Positions 1 through 8,771 of a stretch of DNA of 64,000 nucleotides are shown one piece after another; position 1 is the stretch's first letter; every line of letters begins with the position of its first letter. The stretch is taken from contig NZ_KB849543.1 of assembly GCF_000368565.1 (NCBI RefSeq), forward strand, positions 293,736 to 357,735, in the 5' to 3' direction. The translations under genes were made by a program, and so were the position numbers. Source of the stretch: Acinetobacter gerneri DSM 14967 = CIP 107464 = MTCC 9824 (lineage in GTDB: Bacteria > Pseudomonadota > Gammaproteobacteria > Pseudomonadales > Moraxellaceae). The notes beneath the pieces were generated by a model. The model saw nothing but the letters and a program-made list of their open reading frames with translations. It ran no database searches and was not told the DNA's origin.

Positions 1-232
1 CGACTAGGAGCATCTGAAGGGATCCTTCTAAACCATCTAAGCGATGGGGAACCTTGCTGATCCAATGGTTAAACAGACCAAAGACTTCTAAACCATCTAA
101 GCGATGGGGAACTTTTCAGCAGATAATGCAATAGTGCGGTCATACTTCTAAACCATCTAAGCGATGGGGAACAAACATTGCCTTTATGATTCCATGCCGA
201 ACATCTTCTAAACCATCTAAGCGATGGGGAAC
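1..232 (-). CRISPR. Type I-F CRISPR array, leader-proximal end
   Basis: Four identical 28-bp repeats lie at 25-52, 85-112, 145-172 and 205-232. They are separated by three 32-bp spacers (53-84, 113-144, 173-204), and a cut spacer fills 1-24, so the array continues beyond the left edge. Read on the minus strand the repeat begins GTTCCCC and ends TTTAGAAG, with a 5-bp stem CCATC/GATGG around the loop GCTTA. That is the Cas6f-type hairpin expected for I-F, as are the 28/32 lengths. Orientation is set by the repeat sequence and by the AT-rich leader at 233-327, so 173-204 is probably the newest spacer. All four repeats match perfectly, which fits a recently active array. Confidence 0.97.
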
Positions 233-327
233 TAGAGTATTTTAATAAAAATACCCTAGATAATAAATAGATAAGCTATTAAAGAATAAAAATACATCAA
301 AAAAGATGCTGTTTGTAATACATTGAA
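233..327 (-). promoter_or_regulatory. CRISPR leader
   Basis: This AT-rich stretch of about 95 bp lies between the last repeat and the cas1 stop codon. It sits on the side where new spacers enter and where the array promoter is expected. No clear promoter or IHF site was picked out by eye. The cas operon reads straight into it, so the array could also be reached by read-through from cas1. Confidence 0.7.
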
Positions 328-1281
328 TTATTTAATTTTATTACAAAGCTCAGAAATGAAGCCAAACATATAATCTAAAACATCCTGATCTTGACACGTT
401 TCAATAAGCTGCATCCTAAACTCTTTTTGGTTATGAGCGAACTTTGCTGATGCAAATGCTTGAGGCATCACAAAAGCATCTTTGACTAAATCTGCAATAT
501 CAAATACCAAACCACCACGTCTGGTTTTACCATGCAAAATGGGTAAGGCAAAACTGATTCCCATGCCATTCAATGTCACAGCCGCATAACCATAAGCAAT
601 ATAATTGCCATGATCGAGATAATTATTGGCAGTATCAGCCATCGAATCATGTGAAGATTTACCTTCTTCACGATTAAACTCAAAACCAAAGCCTTGGGCA
701 AGTTGCCGATATAAAGATTTTGCCCAACGACCTTCAGCTGCGAGAAGCTCTGTTTGATTATTGGCATTTTCAATATCAGTCTGAAACCGCTGAGAAGCAA
801 TAGGATCTAAGGCGATTCCATGCTGAATAAGAATAGTATTTTTCTTCCAAATTGATTGTACGATCGCAATCCGTTCAGACAATAATACTTTTGCCATCAG
901 CAAACGTGCATCATCATCTAACCATGCTTTCATCCAAGTTTGCATATATTCCGTCGGGCGATACTCACTCTGAGGAGCTAAGAAAGTAAGATCTAAACTT
1001 GAAAATAAAGGAGAACCACCAGAACCACAAAAGCCAACCATTACATTCGATTCAGCTAAACGCCTTGCGGCAGCATCGGTAAGAGAACTCCCTTTTCCTA
1101 AGAGTAAAAAAGCAGTATTTTTCTCAGGAATATTAAAATAATGTTCAATCGGTTGGAGGTTCTCCGTCAAATACACAATCCGATCATCTTTTAAAATGAC
1201 CCGTACACGTTCTAGATAAAATACACAGGCTCGTTTTGATAACATCAATGCTCGACTGCGTATTTGACGAAGATCACTCAT
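328..1281 (-). CDS. cas1: CRISPR-associated endonuclease Cas1, type I-F
   Basis: The 317-residue protein matches the I-F Cas1 family. Cas1 is the integrase that, with the Cas2 part of Cas2-3, inserts new spacers. The expected metal ligands are visible: E183 in an AAEGRW motif, H250 in PILHGKTRRGG, and D261/D264 in FDIADLVKD. The ATG lies directly before the csy4 stop codon, so the gene is probably translated as the last cistron of csy1-csy2-csy3-csy4-cas1. It lies next to the array. In the usual I-F arrangement cas1 is the first gene, in front of cas2-3, so its place here is unusual. No frameshift or missing catalytic residue is seen. Confidence 0.95.
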   Translation of the reverse strand: MSDLRQIRSRALMLSKRACVFYLERVRVILKDDRIVYLTENLQPIEHYFNIPEKNTAFLLLGKGSSLTDAAARRLAESNVMVGFCGSGGSPLFSSLDLTFLAPQSEYRPTEYMQTWMKAWLDDDARLLMAKVLLSERIAIVQSIWKKNTILIQHGIALDPIASQRFQTDIENANNQTELLAAEGRWAKSLYRQLAQGFGFEFNREEGKSSHDSMADTANNYLDHGNYIAYGYAAVTLNGMGISFALPILHGKTRRGGLVFDIADLVKDAFVMPQAFASAKFAHNQKEFRMQLIETCQDQDVLDYMFGFISELCNKIK

Positions 1282-1923
1282 TTAAATCACCTCAAAAACA
1301 GGGAGGGCAAAGGGTTGTGTTTGACGAGCCAGACCATAACTATCTGGTAAACCATTCCCCATATCTTTAGTATCCGAAAGCTCAACATCTCGTATATCAA
1401 TCGGCACGGTAAAAAGTTGTCCTGTACTTTGACTTTTCACCCGAAAATAAGGCAAACGCCGAGCGATTTCCAAACGTCGCTGATGCAATGTTTTTTGCTC
1501 AGGATTGGAGGGGAGATTGCGCTCCATTTTCAAGGTTGGGATACGAAAACGGTTATAGCTTTTCCAACCCGTAATTTTTGCTGTTGGAACGTCTAAAGCA
1601 GCCTGACTGAGCACAGCATAATCTTGAATTTTCCAGTGACTTTTTATGTTTTCAATCAACTGTTCTAATTCATTTTTTTCAGCCGAAAATATACGCAAAA
1701 TGTCATATTGATTTGACGGTTTGCGTCCATATTTCAGCTCAGTTGCTTGCATTTTGCGTTGTTGGCGCGGTGATATTTCCAGTGCCAAAGCAAAACGCTC
1801 TGGCAATTCTCGAAATGCACCGTGCACAATGTTATAAATCTGATTACGTAAATGGGGCAAGGCAAGCTCACCATCATCTGCGCTGTCCAAAATTCGAATA
1901 TCAATATAAAAATTGGCTTGCAT
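1282..1923 (-). CDS. cas6f: Cas6f (Csy4) crRNA-processing endoribonuclease
   Basis: The 213-residue protein has the Csy4 layout. The ferredoxin-like N-terminal half carries H34 in the segment IYNIVHGAF, at the place of the catalytic histidine (H29 in Pseudomonas aeruginosa Csy4). The basic C-terminal half contains RRLEIARRLPYF and ends in a PDSYGLARQ segment like the family motif. The enzyme cuts pre-crRNA below the repeat hairpin and stays on the crRNA as the head of the Csy complex. It starts 2 bp after the csy3 stop, and its own stop abuts the cas1 start, so translation is probably coupled. Confidence 0.94.
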   Translation of the reverse strand: MQANFYIDIRILDSADDGELALPHLRNQIYNIVHGAFRELPERFALALEISPRQQRKMQATELKYGRKPSNQYDILRIFSAEKNELEQLIENIKSHWKIQDYAVLSQAALDVPTAKITGWKSYNRFRIPTLKMERNLPSNPEQKTLHQRRLEIARRLPYFRVKSQSTGQLFTVPIDIRDVELSDTKDMGNGLPDSYGLARQTQPFALPVFEVI

Positions 1924-1925
1924 GA

Positions 1926-3023
1926 TTACTCTCCTTCAGAGTACACACCGCCACGAATTAAGCAGGCAAGCATGAACATGCCACGTTCGCTATTTGGATC
2001 GAGGGTTTGGATTTCTTTTAAAATATCAAATGCAGAGACTTTTTCTTTTCCAACTCGGAAGAAAAGTTGAGCGTCTAAGCTCGCACCGTTTGGCTCGACT
2101 GGAATCGGTTTACTATCATTTTCAATAAAAGCAGGATACCAAGTATCAATCGTACGTAGTGCATTACCAATTTTTTGATCACGAATCGCAGCTTGACCTA
2201 AATATTGGTTATCGTTGGATTGAGTTTCTGGACGTTTAGGATCAATTTGATAAAGCGAGCGTGAAAAACCTTTGGGCTTATCTTCTAAATAGTTTTGTGA
2301 TGGAAATACCTCGATACCACTTGCACCAAAGTCCACGATCGCTTCGATATGTAAATTGGCTTTGTTATCACCACACATACCACGCACGATAATATCTGCA
2401 ATTTTTTGTTCATTTTCACATGTGTTTTCAAATGATTTTAAGCCATATTGCAGTGCATTAAATTCAACTGTATTTGCAAGTTTTTTAGTTGTAATGCTGT
2501 TTTCTTGATACTCAATTTCACTGATTTTTATCGTGATATTTTCAGCAATCGTGCGATTACGCCACAACCAACGAGCATTGACGATGTTACGCACATAACG
2601 ACGCGCAATTTCTTTTAAGCCTTCACTCTCTTTGGCTTTATCTGTAAATGCTTTAAAGGCTTTACGGAAATTTTGTTCATCTTCTTTATCTGCACCTGCT
2701 TTGGTCGCACAGGCAAATAAAATATGATCTAAATCAATAAAACGTAAATCCCACTTCACTAAAAGTCGTGAGTTTGGCAGTAGTTTTGCTGATTCGGTCA
2801 TTTGGATATTTGAAACTTCACGTGCAAGTGCGTTGCCTGTAGCAGAACCTTTTTCTTTGTTACCTGCCACGTTTTGTGTACCTCTTATCCCGTGATACAT
2901 CACATGAAGTGGCTCTGATTCGCCATTTTCAAACAAATGATAAAATGCACCATCACTAACAATCGTGCCACGTTGTAGAGAAAGGCTACCCGGTAATTTT
3001 TTAAAAGTTGCTGTATTTGTCAT
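1926..3023 (-). CDS. csy3: Cas7f (Csy3) backbone subunit of the type I-F complex
   Basis: The 365-residue protein is Csy3/Cas7f, which forms the six-copy filament along the crRNA. Typical segments are the N-terminal LPGSLSLQRGTIVSDGAF and the later YHGIRGTQNVAG. It is slightly longer than the roughly 340 residues of the P. aeruginosa protein. It lies in the middle of the cas operon, 30 bp after csy2 and 2 bp before csy4. Nothing suggests a break or missing domain. Confidence 0.94.
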   Translation of the reverse strand: MTNTATFKKLPGSLSLQRGTIVSDGAFYHLFENGESEPLHVMYHGIRGTQNVAGNKEKGSATGNALAREVSNIQMTESAKLLPNSRLLVKWDLRFIDLDHILFACATKAGADKEDEQNFRKAFKAFTDKAKESEGLKEIARRYVRNIVNARWLWRNRTIAENITIKISEIEYQENSITTKKLANTVEFNALQYGLKSFENTCENEQKIADIIVRGMCGDNKANLHIEAIVDFGASGIEVFPSQNYLEDKPKGFSRSLYQIDPKRPETQSNDNQYLGQAAIRDQKIGNALRTIDTWYPAFIENDSKPIPVEPNGASLDAQLFFRVGKEKVSAFDILKEIQTLDPNSERGMFMLACLIRGGVYSEGE

Positions 3024-3053
3024 GAGTTATTCCCAATAATATAAAGATTTGAA

Positions 3054-3938
3054 TTAATTGATATTTTGTTGCAGTAAAAAGACATCATCAGATTGCCACT
3101 GATATGACCATTTCAGTACAGTGAGGTCATCCCATTTTTCAGCTTCATCTGATTCATAATCATCAAGTATTTGATTTAAAGACAGGTATTGAATTAGACA
3201 CGTTAAAGGTTCGGCATAGGCATGCGCCGTTTGCTCTTGATGATCCGCATGGCGGACACCTGTACGTTCGAATGTTTCAGGTTCAAGTAGGGCATAACCC
3301 AAAGTTGTTGCCGAGAGCCAAGCGAGATTTTCCTCAGGGATTAAATCTAAAGCAGGAGGAGCATCTTTTGCTGTTGGTTTACGCGCTAAAAGTTGGGTGA
3401 AAGCTTGTAGTCGATTTACATGATAGTTCTCTTGATATTTCACAAGTAAATCATGACGATCTTGAACCAAGAAACCTGAGCTTATGTGCTTTAACGCTTC
3501 ATCTGCATTTTCAAACGCTTTGAGTTGACCAAATTCAATAATCTGACCACCAGCAAATTTACTGCGTTTGAGTAGCTGCACGATTGCATCCAAATTTATA
3601 CTTCTTGCTTTAAACTCAATGACTAAACTAACAAGTAAATGACAGCTTGCCGTGGGTTGTAGCGATAGAGCATATTTATTTTTAGATGAATAATCATTCT
3701 TTCCTATAAATACTGCACCGCGTCTTTGCGCAGGGGTAAAACGACCATAAGCCATGCCACCTAAGCGTTGCATATCATGATGAATATAGTAAAAACCTTC
3801 GACTTTTGATTGAATTTGTCGTGCAAGATTGTGGCTAAACATCGCAGTTGCCATCAATGGTGCACCGCCCATGACTAAACCACTACTTTGAAAATTGGCA
3901 GCTTGAATTTTTAAATAGGGAATCACTAAATAACTCAT
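3054..3938 (-). CDS. csy2: Cas5f (Csy2) subunit of the type I-F complex
   Basis: The 294-residue protein is Csy2/Cas5f, which with Csy1 caps the 5' handle of the crRNA and takes part in PAM recognition. The N-terminal YLVIPYLKIQAANFQSSGLVMGGAP is typical. The ATG overlaps the csy1 stop by 4 bp (ATGA), so the two partner proteins are translationally coupled. At 294 residues it is somewhat shorter than P. aeruginosa Csy2 (about 330). Confidence 0.93.
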   Translation of the reverse strand: MSYLVIPYLKIQAANFQSSGLVMGGAPLMATAMFSHNLARQIQSKVEGFYYIHHDMQRLGGMAYGRFTPAQRRGAVFIGKNDYSSKNKYALSLQPTASCHLLVSLVIEFKARSINLDAIVQLLKRSKFAGGQIIEFGQLKAFENADEALKHISSGFLVQDRHDLLVKYQENYHVNRLQAFTQLLARKPTAKDAPPALDLIPEENLAWLSATTLGYALLEPETFERTGVRHADHQEQTAHAYAEPLTCLIQYLSLNQILDDYESDEAEKWDDLTVLKWSYQWQSDDVFLLQQNIN

Positions 3939-5128
3939 TTTAAAAGCTCCAAGATACGACGTTTGAATAAGCCTTTAGAGTTCACGTCATCAAGTAAAAT
4001 ATCAATTTTCTCTTTGGTTTTAGCCGCATTTTTACGTCCATTTTCCAGTTCTTTTTGCCAATATGAATGCTTTGAAATTTTCTTGGCAAGATGTTCTGCA
4101 AAGAGTTCTTTCCAATCATCAAACTGTTGTAATTCAGGATTGATCAAACCTTGACGCAGTATTTTGACTTCTGGATGACTCCAAAAAGATTTTCTTTCAA
4201 GCACTTTTTGGCTCGGAAGTTGTGGTTCAATCGTCTTTAATATTTCTAGTATTTCAGCACCTTGAGCAAGAACATTGCTAACCACTTTTTCAATCGTTTT
4301 AAGCTCTTTTTCACGACCTTTTAAATTTGAAAAAGGCGCATAAATTTCCTGCTCAGCAAAGCCAAGATGGTGTGTCAAACTCGATTGTTTTTCCAAATCA
4401 TGGGCATAGATCGTCAGTTCGATATACAGTTCTTTATTGATGAATGCATTTGAAATCTGATAATCAAAACCTTTATAAAAATATTGAAAGGCTAAACGGG
4501 CTTTATGACTTAAAGTTGGAGATCCCATCACAATTGGTCGTTGCATGCTCCGTACCAGACTACCGACGTTTTGTGGATTGGCACCCCCAATACCAAAAAC
4601 TGCTGTTTGAATATTTTTAAGTTTAGAATCTTTGCCTTGATTTTTACGTTGCTCTTTTAAGGCATCGACTTCTTGATTTAAATAATGATTTACACCAGCA
4701 GCGCTGATCGGGCTGATCGAAATATATTGATCATCTTTTGGAATCAAAAGCTGACGCATACGTACATTGATATGTTCTAAACCGGCACTATAAAACTCAG
4801 AAAATGTATCTTTTAAATGAGGCTTGAGAGCTGCAACATTTTGCTTAAACTCATCATCGGCTTCAGTTAAGTCTTCATCTAACTGTGCCGCTTTAATGAC
4901 TTTAAAATAAGTTGCAGTTTTACCAGCATTGGCTTGATAGTCCGTCGGAATGAGAAAATCATCAGCCAAAAGTGTACGAGCAGAAATATAAGGTAAATCG
5001 AGTTTTTGAGAATTTTTAAGTCTTATACCTCCTTTCTCGATATTGGAGTTTATGGTTTTTGCGCTGAAATGGACGGACTCAGCAAGGGCTTGCTGATATA
5101 CGTTATCATTTGAGTTTTGGGATGTCAT
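3935..5128 (-). CDS. csy1: Cas8f (Csy1) large subunit of the type I-F complex
   Basis: The 397-residue protein is the first gene of the minus-strand cas operon. The segment GIGGANPQNVGSLVRSMQRPIVMGSPTL is characteristic of Csy1, which reads the PAM and recruits Cas2-3. The start is supported by an AGGGGA ribosome binding site 5-6 bp upstream. The protein is shorter than P. aeruginosa Csy1 (about 430 residues). The difference probably lies in surface loops, which cannot be judged without an alignment. It overlaps csy2 by 4 bp. Confidence 0.92.
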   Translation of the reverse strand: MTSQNSNDNVYQQALAESVHFSAKTINSNIEKGGIRLKNSQKLDLPYISARTLLADDFLIPTDYQANAGKTATYFKVIKAAQLDEDLTEADDEFKQNVAALKPHLKDTFSEFYSAGLEHINVRMRQLLIPKDDQYISISPISAAGVNHYLNQEVDALKEQRKNQGKDSKLKNIQTAVFGIGGANPQNVGSLVRSMQRPIVMGSPTLSHKARLAFQYFYKGFDYQISNAFINKELYIELTIYAHDLEKQSSLTHHLGFAEQEIYAPFSNLKGREKELKTIEKVVSNVLAQGAEILEILKTIEPQLPSQKVLERKSFWSHPEVKILRQGLINPELQQFDDWKELFAEHLAKKISKHSYWQKELENGRKNAAKTKEKIDILLDDVNSKGLFKRRILELLK

Positions 5129-5208
5129 GTTATTCCCCTGATTTATGTATTATGGATAGGTGTGCTAAATCCATAAAAGTCATTTTAAAGTCATGGTTGT
5201 TTTTCATA

Positions 5209-5244
5209 CTTTAACTTTTTAGCATAAAATTTAGAAAGTTAAAG
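5209..5244. promoter_or_regulatory. 10-bp inverted repeat upstream of csy1
   Basis: CTTTAACTTT at 5209-5218 is mirrored by AAAGTTAAAG at 5235-5244, with 16 bp between. The perfect arms, separated by 26 bp centre to centre, would suit a dimeric repressor or a weak RNA stem. They lie 81-116 bp in front of the csy1 ATG, where an operator for the operon could sit. Confidence 0.5.
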
Positions 5245-5258
5245 GCTAAGTATTAAAC

Positions 5259-5289
5259 GATACGACAGTTTATGTCGTATCAGTTTTTT
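5259..5289 (+). terminator. Hairpin with T tract in the cas intergenic region
   Basis: GATACGACA (5259-5267) pairs perfectly with TGTCGTATC (5273-5281) around the five-base loop GTTTA, followed by AG and seven T residues. On the plus strand this is a typical intrinsic terminator shape. No annotated gene ends here, so it implies either a short plus-strand RNA starting upstream or a barrier against transcripts antisense to csy1. The loop resembles the GCTTA loop of the CRISPR repeat. Confidence 0.6.
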
Positions 5290-5374
5290 TATTAAAAATG
5301 AGCTTTTTAGATTTTTAGGATTGTTTATTTAAAATTCGCTTATATTGATCAAAGAATATTTAGATGATGTTTTA

Positions 5375-5404
5375 TTGACCCAAAAATGAAATTGATTTTA
5401 TAAC
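5375..5404 (+). promoter_or_regulatory. Putative sigma-70 promoter of cas2-3
   Basis: TTGACC at 5375-5380 and TATAAC at 5399-5404 are spaced by 18 bp and each differ from consensus by one base. Transcription would start near 5411 and leave an untranslated leader of about 73 nt before the ATG at 5484. Confidence 0.5.
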
Positions 5405-5483
5405 GTCAAACTGTGTCGCTAATACCTTGGAATTTTCTAAATATATGCTAAACATAGTTCTATAAAATTTTAGAATATTGATT

Positions 5484-8400
5484 ATGCACACCATTTTCAT
5501 ATCTGCTTGCGAAAAAAGAGCCATTAAAAAAACACGTACTATTCTGGATAGTTATGCTATTCGTACAGGGCAGAGTTCTTGGCAAGCGCCGATGACGATG
5601 GAAGGCTTAAAAGAAATACGTTCAGCGCTCAAGCGCACCGCCACTCGTCAAACCGCTGTTGCTGCCTATGTGAATTATGGGATGCGCCGTATGAAACTGT
5701 TATGGATCATCGGTTCAAAAAGCAAATTTGGTACAGATGGAGCATATCCCATTGCTTCAACACGTAAACAACAAAAACAACTCCAACTTGAACCTTGGGT
5801 CAGGGTCGCAAGTTTACTCGCAGGTGCTGCGGGGGATATGCACGATATAGGAAAAGCATCGGTACATTTCCAAGATAAATTAAACAGTTCAGAGATCATC
5901 AAAGATGAAGTTCGTCATGAATGGCTTTCGATGAAACTTCTACAAAAGCTACGGAAAAATAACTGGAATTGGCAAGATGCTTGGACAGATATAGATCGTA
6001 ATATTGGTGAATTTTCCTTAGGTGAGCGTGCAAAAGTCGATAAAGAATCAATTTTAAATGAATTGGAAGCTGTTGATTTTTTAGTGGTGAGTCATCATGG
6101 ATTATTGGGTGCTTCAAATTTATACCCAAATTCAAGTTTGCATGTGCGGACACAAACATCTATTTCCAACGCTCAAATCACTTGTGCAGGTGATCTAGAT
6201 GAGCGTATTTTCAAAAGCCATCAAGCACGTATGGCAAGAGTACAAAAACTGATTGCATCAGATACAGCGAAGAGTCTCGTTTATTGGAAAGCTTTAACAT
6301 TACATGCGAGAGCTGCTTTGATTTTTGCCGATCATACGGTTTCAGCACAAGCATTTTCATCAGCTATCCCTGAAAATATAGGACTATTTGCCAACACCAA
6401 GCTTAAAAAAGATGAAAAAGGTGATTATAAAAGATCACTAGATCAACCATTGGATTGGCATTTGCAAAATGTCGGTGATCGAGCGAGTTATCTTGCTGTG
6501 AAAATGATGACAGATTTAAATTTGTCAGGACTTTCTGAGCAAACGGTTGAATATATTTGTCAGCCAGCAAAACATACTCGATTTAATTGGCAAAATAAAG
6601 TCGCCAATGCACTACAAAAACAAGTTTCTAAGCATCCAGATATCCCAAGTTTGCTGTTCAATATCGCAGGCACAGGTAGCGGTAAAACACGGATGAATTT
6701 GCGTGCTGCTTGCACTTTGCGCCCCAATGATCCACGTATAGCGATTGCACTTAACCTCCGTTCACTCACGATGCAAACTGGTGAAGCACTTAAATCTTCG
6801 ATGAATTTATCTGAAGATGAATTGGCAGTGATCATCGGTGATAAAGTTAGCCAACAACTGTTCAATCAACGTGATAAAAATGATGTAGGCATTGATGACG
6901 ATGAAAATCTGGCTGAACCGATGTTTGATTCTGAATGGGGCGAAGACAATTTTTTACCAGACTGGCTACATCCACTTTTTGAAAAAAATAGCAAAGGACG
7001 AAAGGGGACTGATCAGCAAGCGCAAAGTGTTCTTGCTTCACCTATTTTAGTTTCAACGATTGATTATCTGATCGCTGCGGGTGAGCCGCATCGCCAAGGA
7101 CATCACGTCAAAGCTTTGCTGCGGATCATGAGTAGCGATTTGATTTTGGATGAAATTGATGGCTATGAACCGAAATCTTTGATCGCAGTTTTGCGTTTGG
7201 TACAACTGTCAGCCATGTATGGACGCAATGTGATTTGTTCATCTGCGACATTGTCTGAAACCGTTGCAAAAACCATTTATCGTGCTTATGAATCTGGTAT
7301 CGAAATGCGTGAAGCTTTATATGCTGATCCTGAGCATAAAAATGCGCAAAAATTTCTGGTTGCGATTGCTGATAATGAATTAAACCCCAAAATTTGGATA
7401 CAGGATATCCAAATAGCAAGCGATTTTGATGAAAAATATCAACAGCATTTGGATGAATTACAACAGGTTTTAAATGAAAAAGCTCTGCATCCACATCGTA
7501 TTGCTCAATTGGCAAGGATTGAACAGCCAAGTGTAGAGCATTGGAAAAAAACGATATTGGAACAGGTACAAAGCCTACATCAGTCACATGCTTGGTCATT
7601 TAAAAATACAGATAAAAAGCTGTCATTTGGTTTGGTTCGAGTGGCAAATATCAAACATGCGATTGCTTTGGCAAAATATTTATCGACGCATTTACCACAT
7701 GGGAAAATCGCTTGTTATCACGCCAATGATTGGCTGATTTCTCGTTTTGAAAAAGAACAACGTTTGGATTTTTTGTTGACTCGGCATCCAAATCCGCAAA
7801 AAAAATTGTCTGGCAATGAACATATACTTCAAGATGAAGAAATCAATTTTACATTGGAAAATACTGAAACTGATGATGTGCCATTCATCGTGATTGCTAC
7901 GCCAGTCGAAGAAGTTGGACGTGATCATGATTTTGATTGGGCTGTGATAGATGCATCGAGTATTCAATCTATCGTACAAACTGCGGGGCGGGTCAATCGC
8001 CATCGTTTAAATGTGGTGAAATCTCCAAATATCGCTATTCCCCAATTTAATTATCGATATTGTGAAAATAAAGAGCAAACAAAACCAAAGAAAACAGCTG
8101 TTTTTAAATGGCCGGGCTATGAAGCTTATGGTAGTACGAGTCGTGAAAATCGTTATAAAACTCAAAATCTAGCAGAGTTAATTCCGTGGGATGAAAAAGA
8201 ACAAGTCGTGATCAATGCTTGTCTACGCTTTGATAAGTCAAAATGTTTATTTGCCAAATATGATGACACTGAAATCCAAAAATTTTGTGAAGATTATTTC
8301 TATCCATCTGAATATCAGGATTTTTCCAATCCAGATGTGCCTGCATTTTTATTGGCAGAAGAAATTTATGATCGCACACCACTTCGCGATATCCAAAAAC

Positions 8401-8699
8401 AAGAAGTATATTTGTTCGATGTTGTGGATGATCAACTCAAATTTAAACGCACCGATCTCTCGCATGTACAGTTTGATGCTCAGTCTGGAAAATATATTCC
8501 GTCTGTTAAAACTGTGCCATTTAAGGTTGAAGATGCGCCACAGAACACTTGGCTGGCCCATGATCCAGTAAGTTTGTTAAAGCTTTGTGAGAGGTACAAT
8601 GTTTCTGCGGAGGAGGGCTGTAAAGTGTCTTTGGCACTGTATTCAAATCAAGAACCTGAGTGGGTCTATCATCTTGGTTTTGGGGTTTATCGTAGGTAG
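5484..8699 (+). CDS. cas2-3: Cas2-3 fusion nuclease-helicase, type I-F
   Basis: The 1071-residue protein fuses a Cas2-like domain (residues 1-95, starting HTIFISACEKRA) to Cas3. The HD nuclease follows, with H120-D121 in GDMHDIGKAS and H204-H205 in VVSHHGLLG. The SF2 helicase has Walker A GTGSGKT at 396-402, a DEID box at 556-559, SSATLSE as motif III, and late motifs around GRDHDFDW and QTAGRVNRHR. It degrades DNA bound by the Csy complex and joins Cas1 in spacer uptake. A TTG lies two codons upstream, but the ATG at 5484 fits family N-termini better. It is divergent from csy1, unlike the usual cas1-cas2-3-csy order. Confidence 0.95.
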   Translation: MHTIFISACEKRAIKKTRTILDSYAIRTGQSSWQAPMTMEGLKEIRSALKRTATRQTAVAAYVNYGMRRMKLLWIIGSKSKFGTDGAYPIASTRKQQKQLQLEPWVRVASLLAGAAGDMHDIGKASVHFQDKLNSSEIIKDEVRHEWLSMKLLQKLRKNNWNWQDAWTDIDRNIGEFSLGERAKVDKESILNELEAVDFLVVSHHGLLGASNLYPNSSLHVRTQTSISNAQITCAGDLDERIFKSHQARMARVQKLIASDTAKSLVYWKALTLHARAALIFADHTVSAQAFSSAIPENIGLFANTKLKKDEKGDYKRSLDQPLDWHLQNVGDRASYLAVKMMTDLNLSGLSEQTVEYICQPAKHTRFNWQNKVANALQKQVSKHPDIPSLLFNIAGTGSGKTRMNLRAACTLRPNDPRIAIALNLRSLTMQTGEALKSSMNLSEDELAVIIGDKVSQQLFNQRDKNDVGIDDDENLAEPMFDSEWGEDNFLPDWLHPLFEKNSKGRKGTDQQAQSVLASPILVSTIDYLIAAGEPHRQGHHVKALLRIMSSDLILDEIDGYEPKSLIAVLRLVQLSAMYGRNVICSSATLSETVAKTIYRAYESGIEMREALYADPEHKNAQKFLVAIADNELNPKIWIQDIQIASDFDEKYQQHLDELQQVLNEKALHPHRIAQLARIEQPSVEHWKKTILEQVQSLHQSHAWSFKNTDKKLSFGLVRVANIKHAIALAKYLSTHLPHGKIACYHANDWLISRFEKEQRLDFLLTRHPNPQKKLSGNEHILQDEEINFTLENTETDDVPFIVIATPVEEVGRDHDFDWAVIDASSIQSIVQTAGRVNRHRLNVVKSPNIAIPQFNYRYCENKEQTKPKKTAVFKWPGYEAYGSTSRENRYKTQNLAELIPWDEKEQVVINACLRFDKSKCLFAKYDDTEIQKFCEDYFYPSEYQDFSNPDVPAFLLAEEIYDRTPLRDIQKQEVYLFDVVDDQLKFKRTDLSHVQFDAQSGKYIPSVKTVPFKVEDAPQNTWLAHDPVSLLKLCERYNVSAEEGCKVSLALYSNQEPEWVYHLGFGVYRR

Positions 8700-8771
8700 T
8701 TTTAATAAAATGAGTATGTCTTGAAAATAAGATAATGAAGAGATAGAAGATTAATTATTATTTTTTATAAA

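Larger units (their letters stand above)
5129..5483. promoter_or_regulatory. Divergent control region between csy1 and cas2-3
   Basis: This 355-bp AT-rich region separates the two cas transcription units. It holds a perfect 10-bp inverted repeat (5209-5218 with 5235-5244), a 9-bp hairpin followed by a T tract (5259-5289), and a plausible promoter for cas2-3 (5375-5404). No convincing ORF is present. The size is generous for a divergent promoter pair and leaves room for a small RNA. Confidence 0.7.

Noticed and set aside
1..232. Self-targeting spacers against this window
   Set aside because: No matching stretch was noticed while reading, but this was not a complete search, so it is not claimed either way.
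5129..5483. A full degenerate CRISPR repeat pair (CreA/CreR) in the cas intergenic region
   Set aside because: Short matches to GTTC and TTTAGAA occur, but not at repeat spacing and without the CCATC/GATGG stem. Only the loop resemblance is reported, as speculation.
1..8699. CRISPR-associated Tn7-like transposon
   Set aside because: No tniQ, tnsA, tnsB or tnsC genes are present, and Cas1 and Cas2-3 are both encoded, so this is an ordinary defence system.
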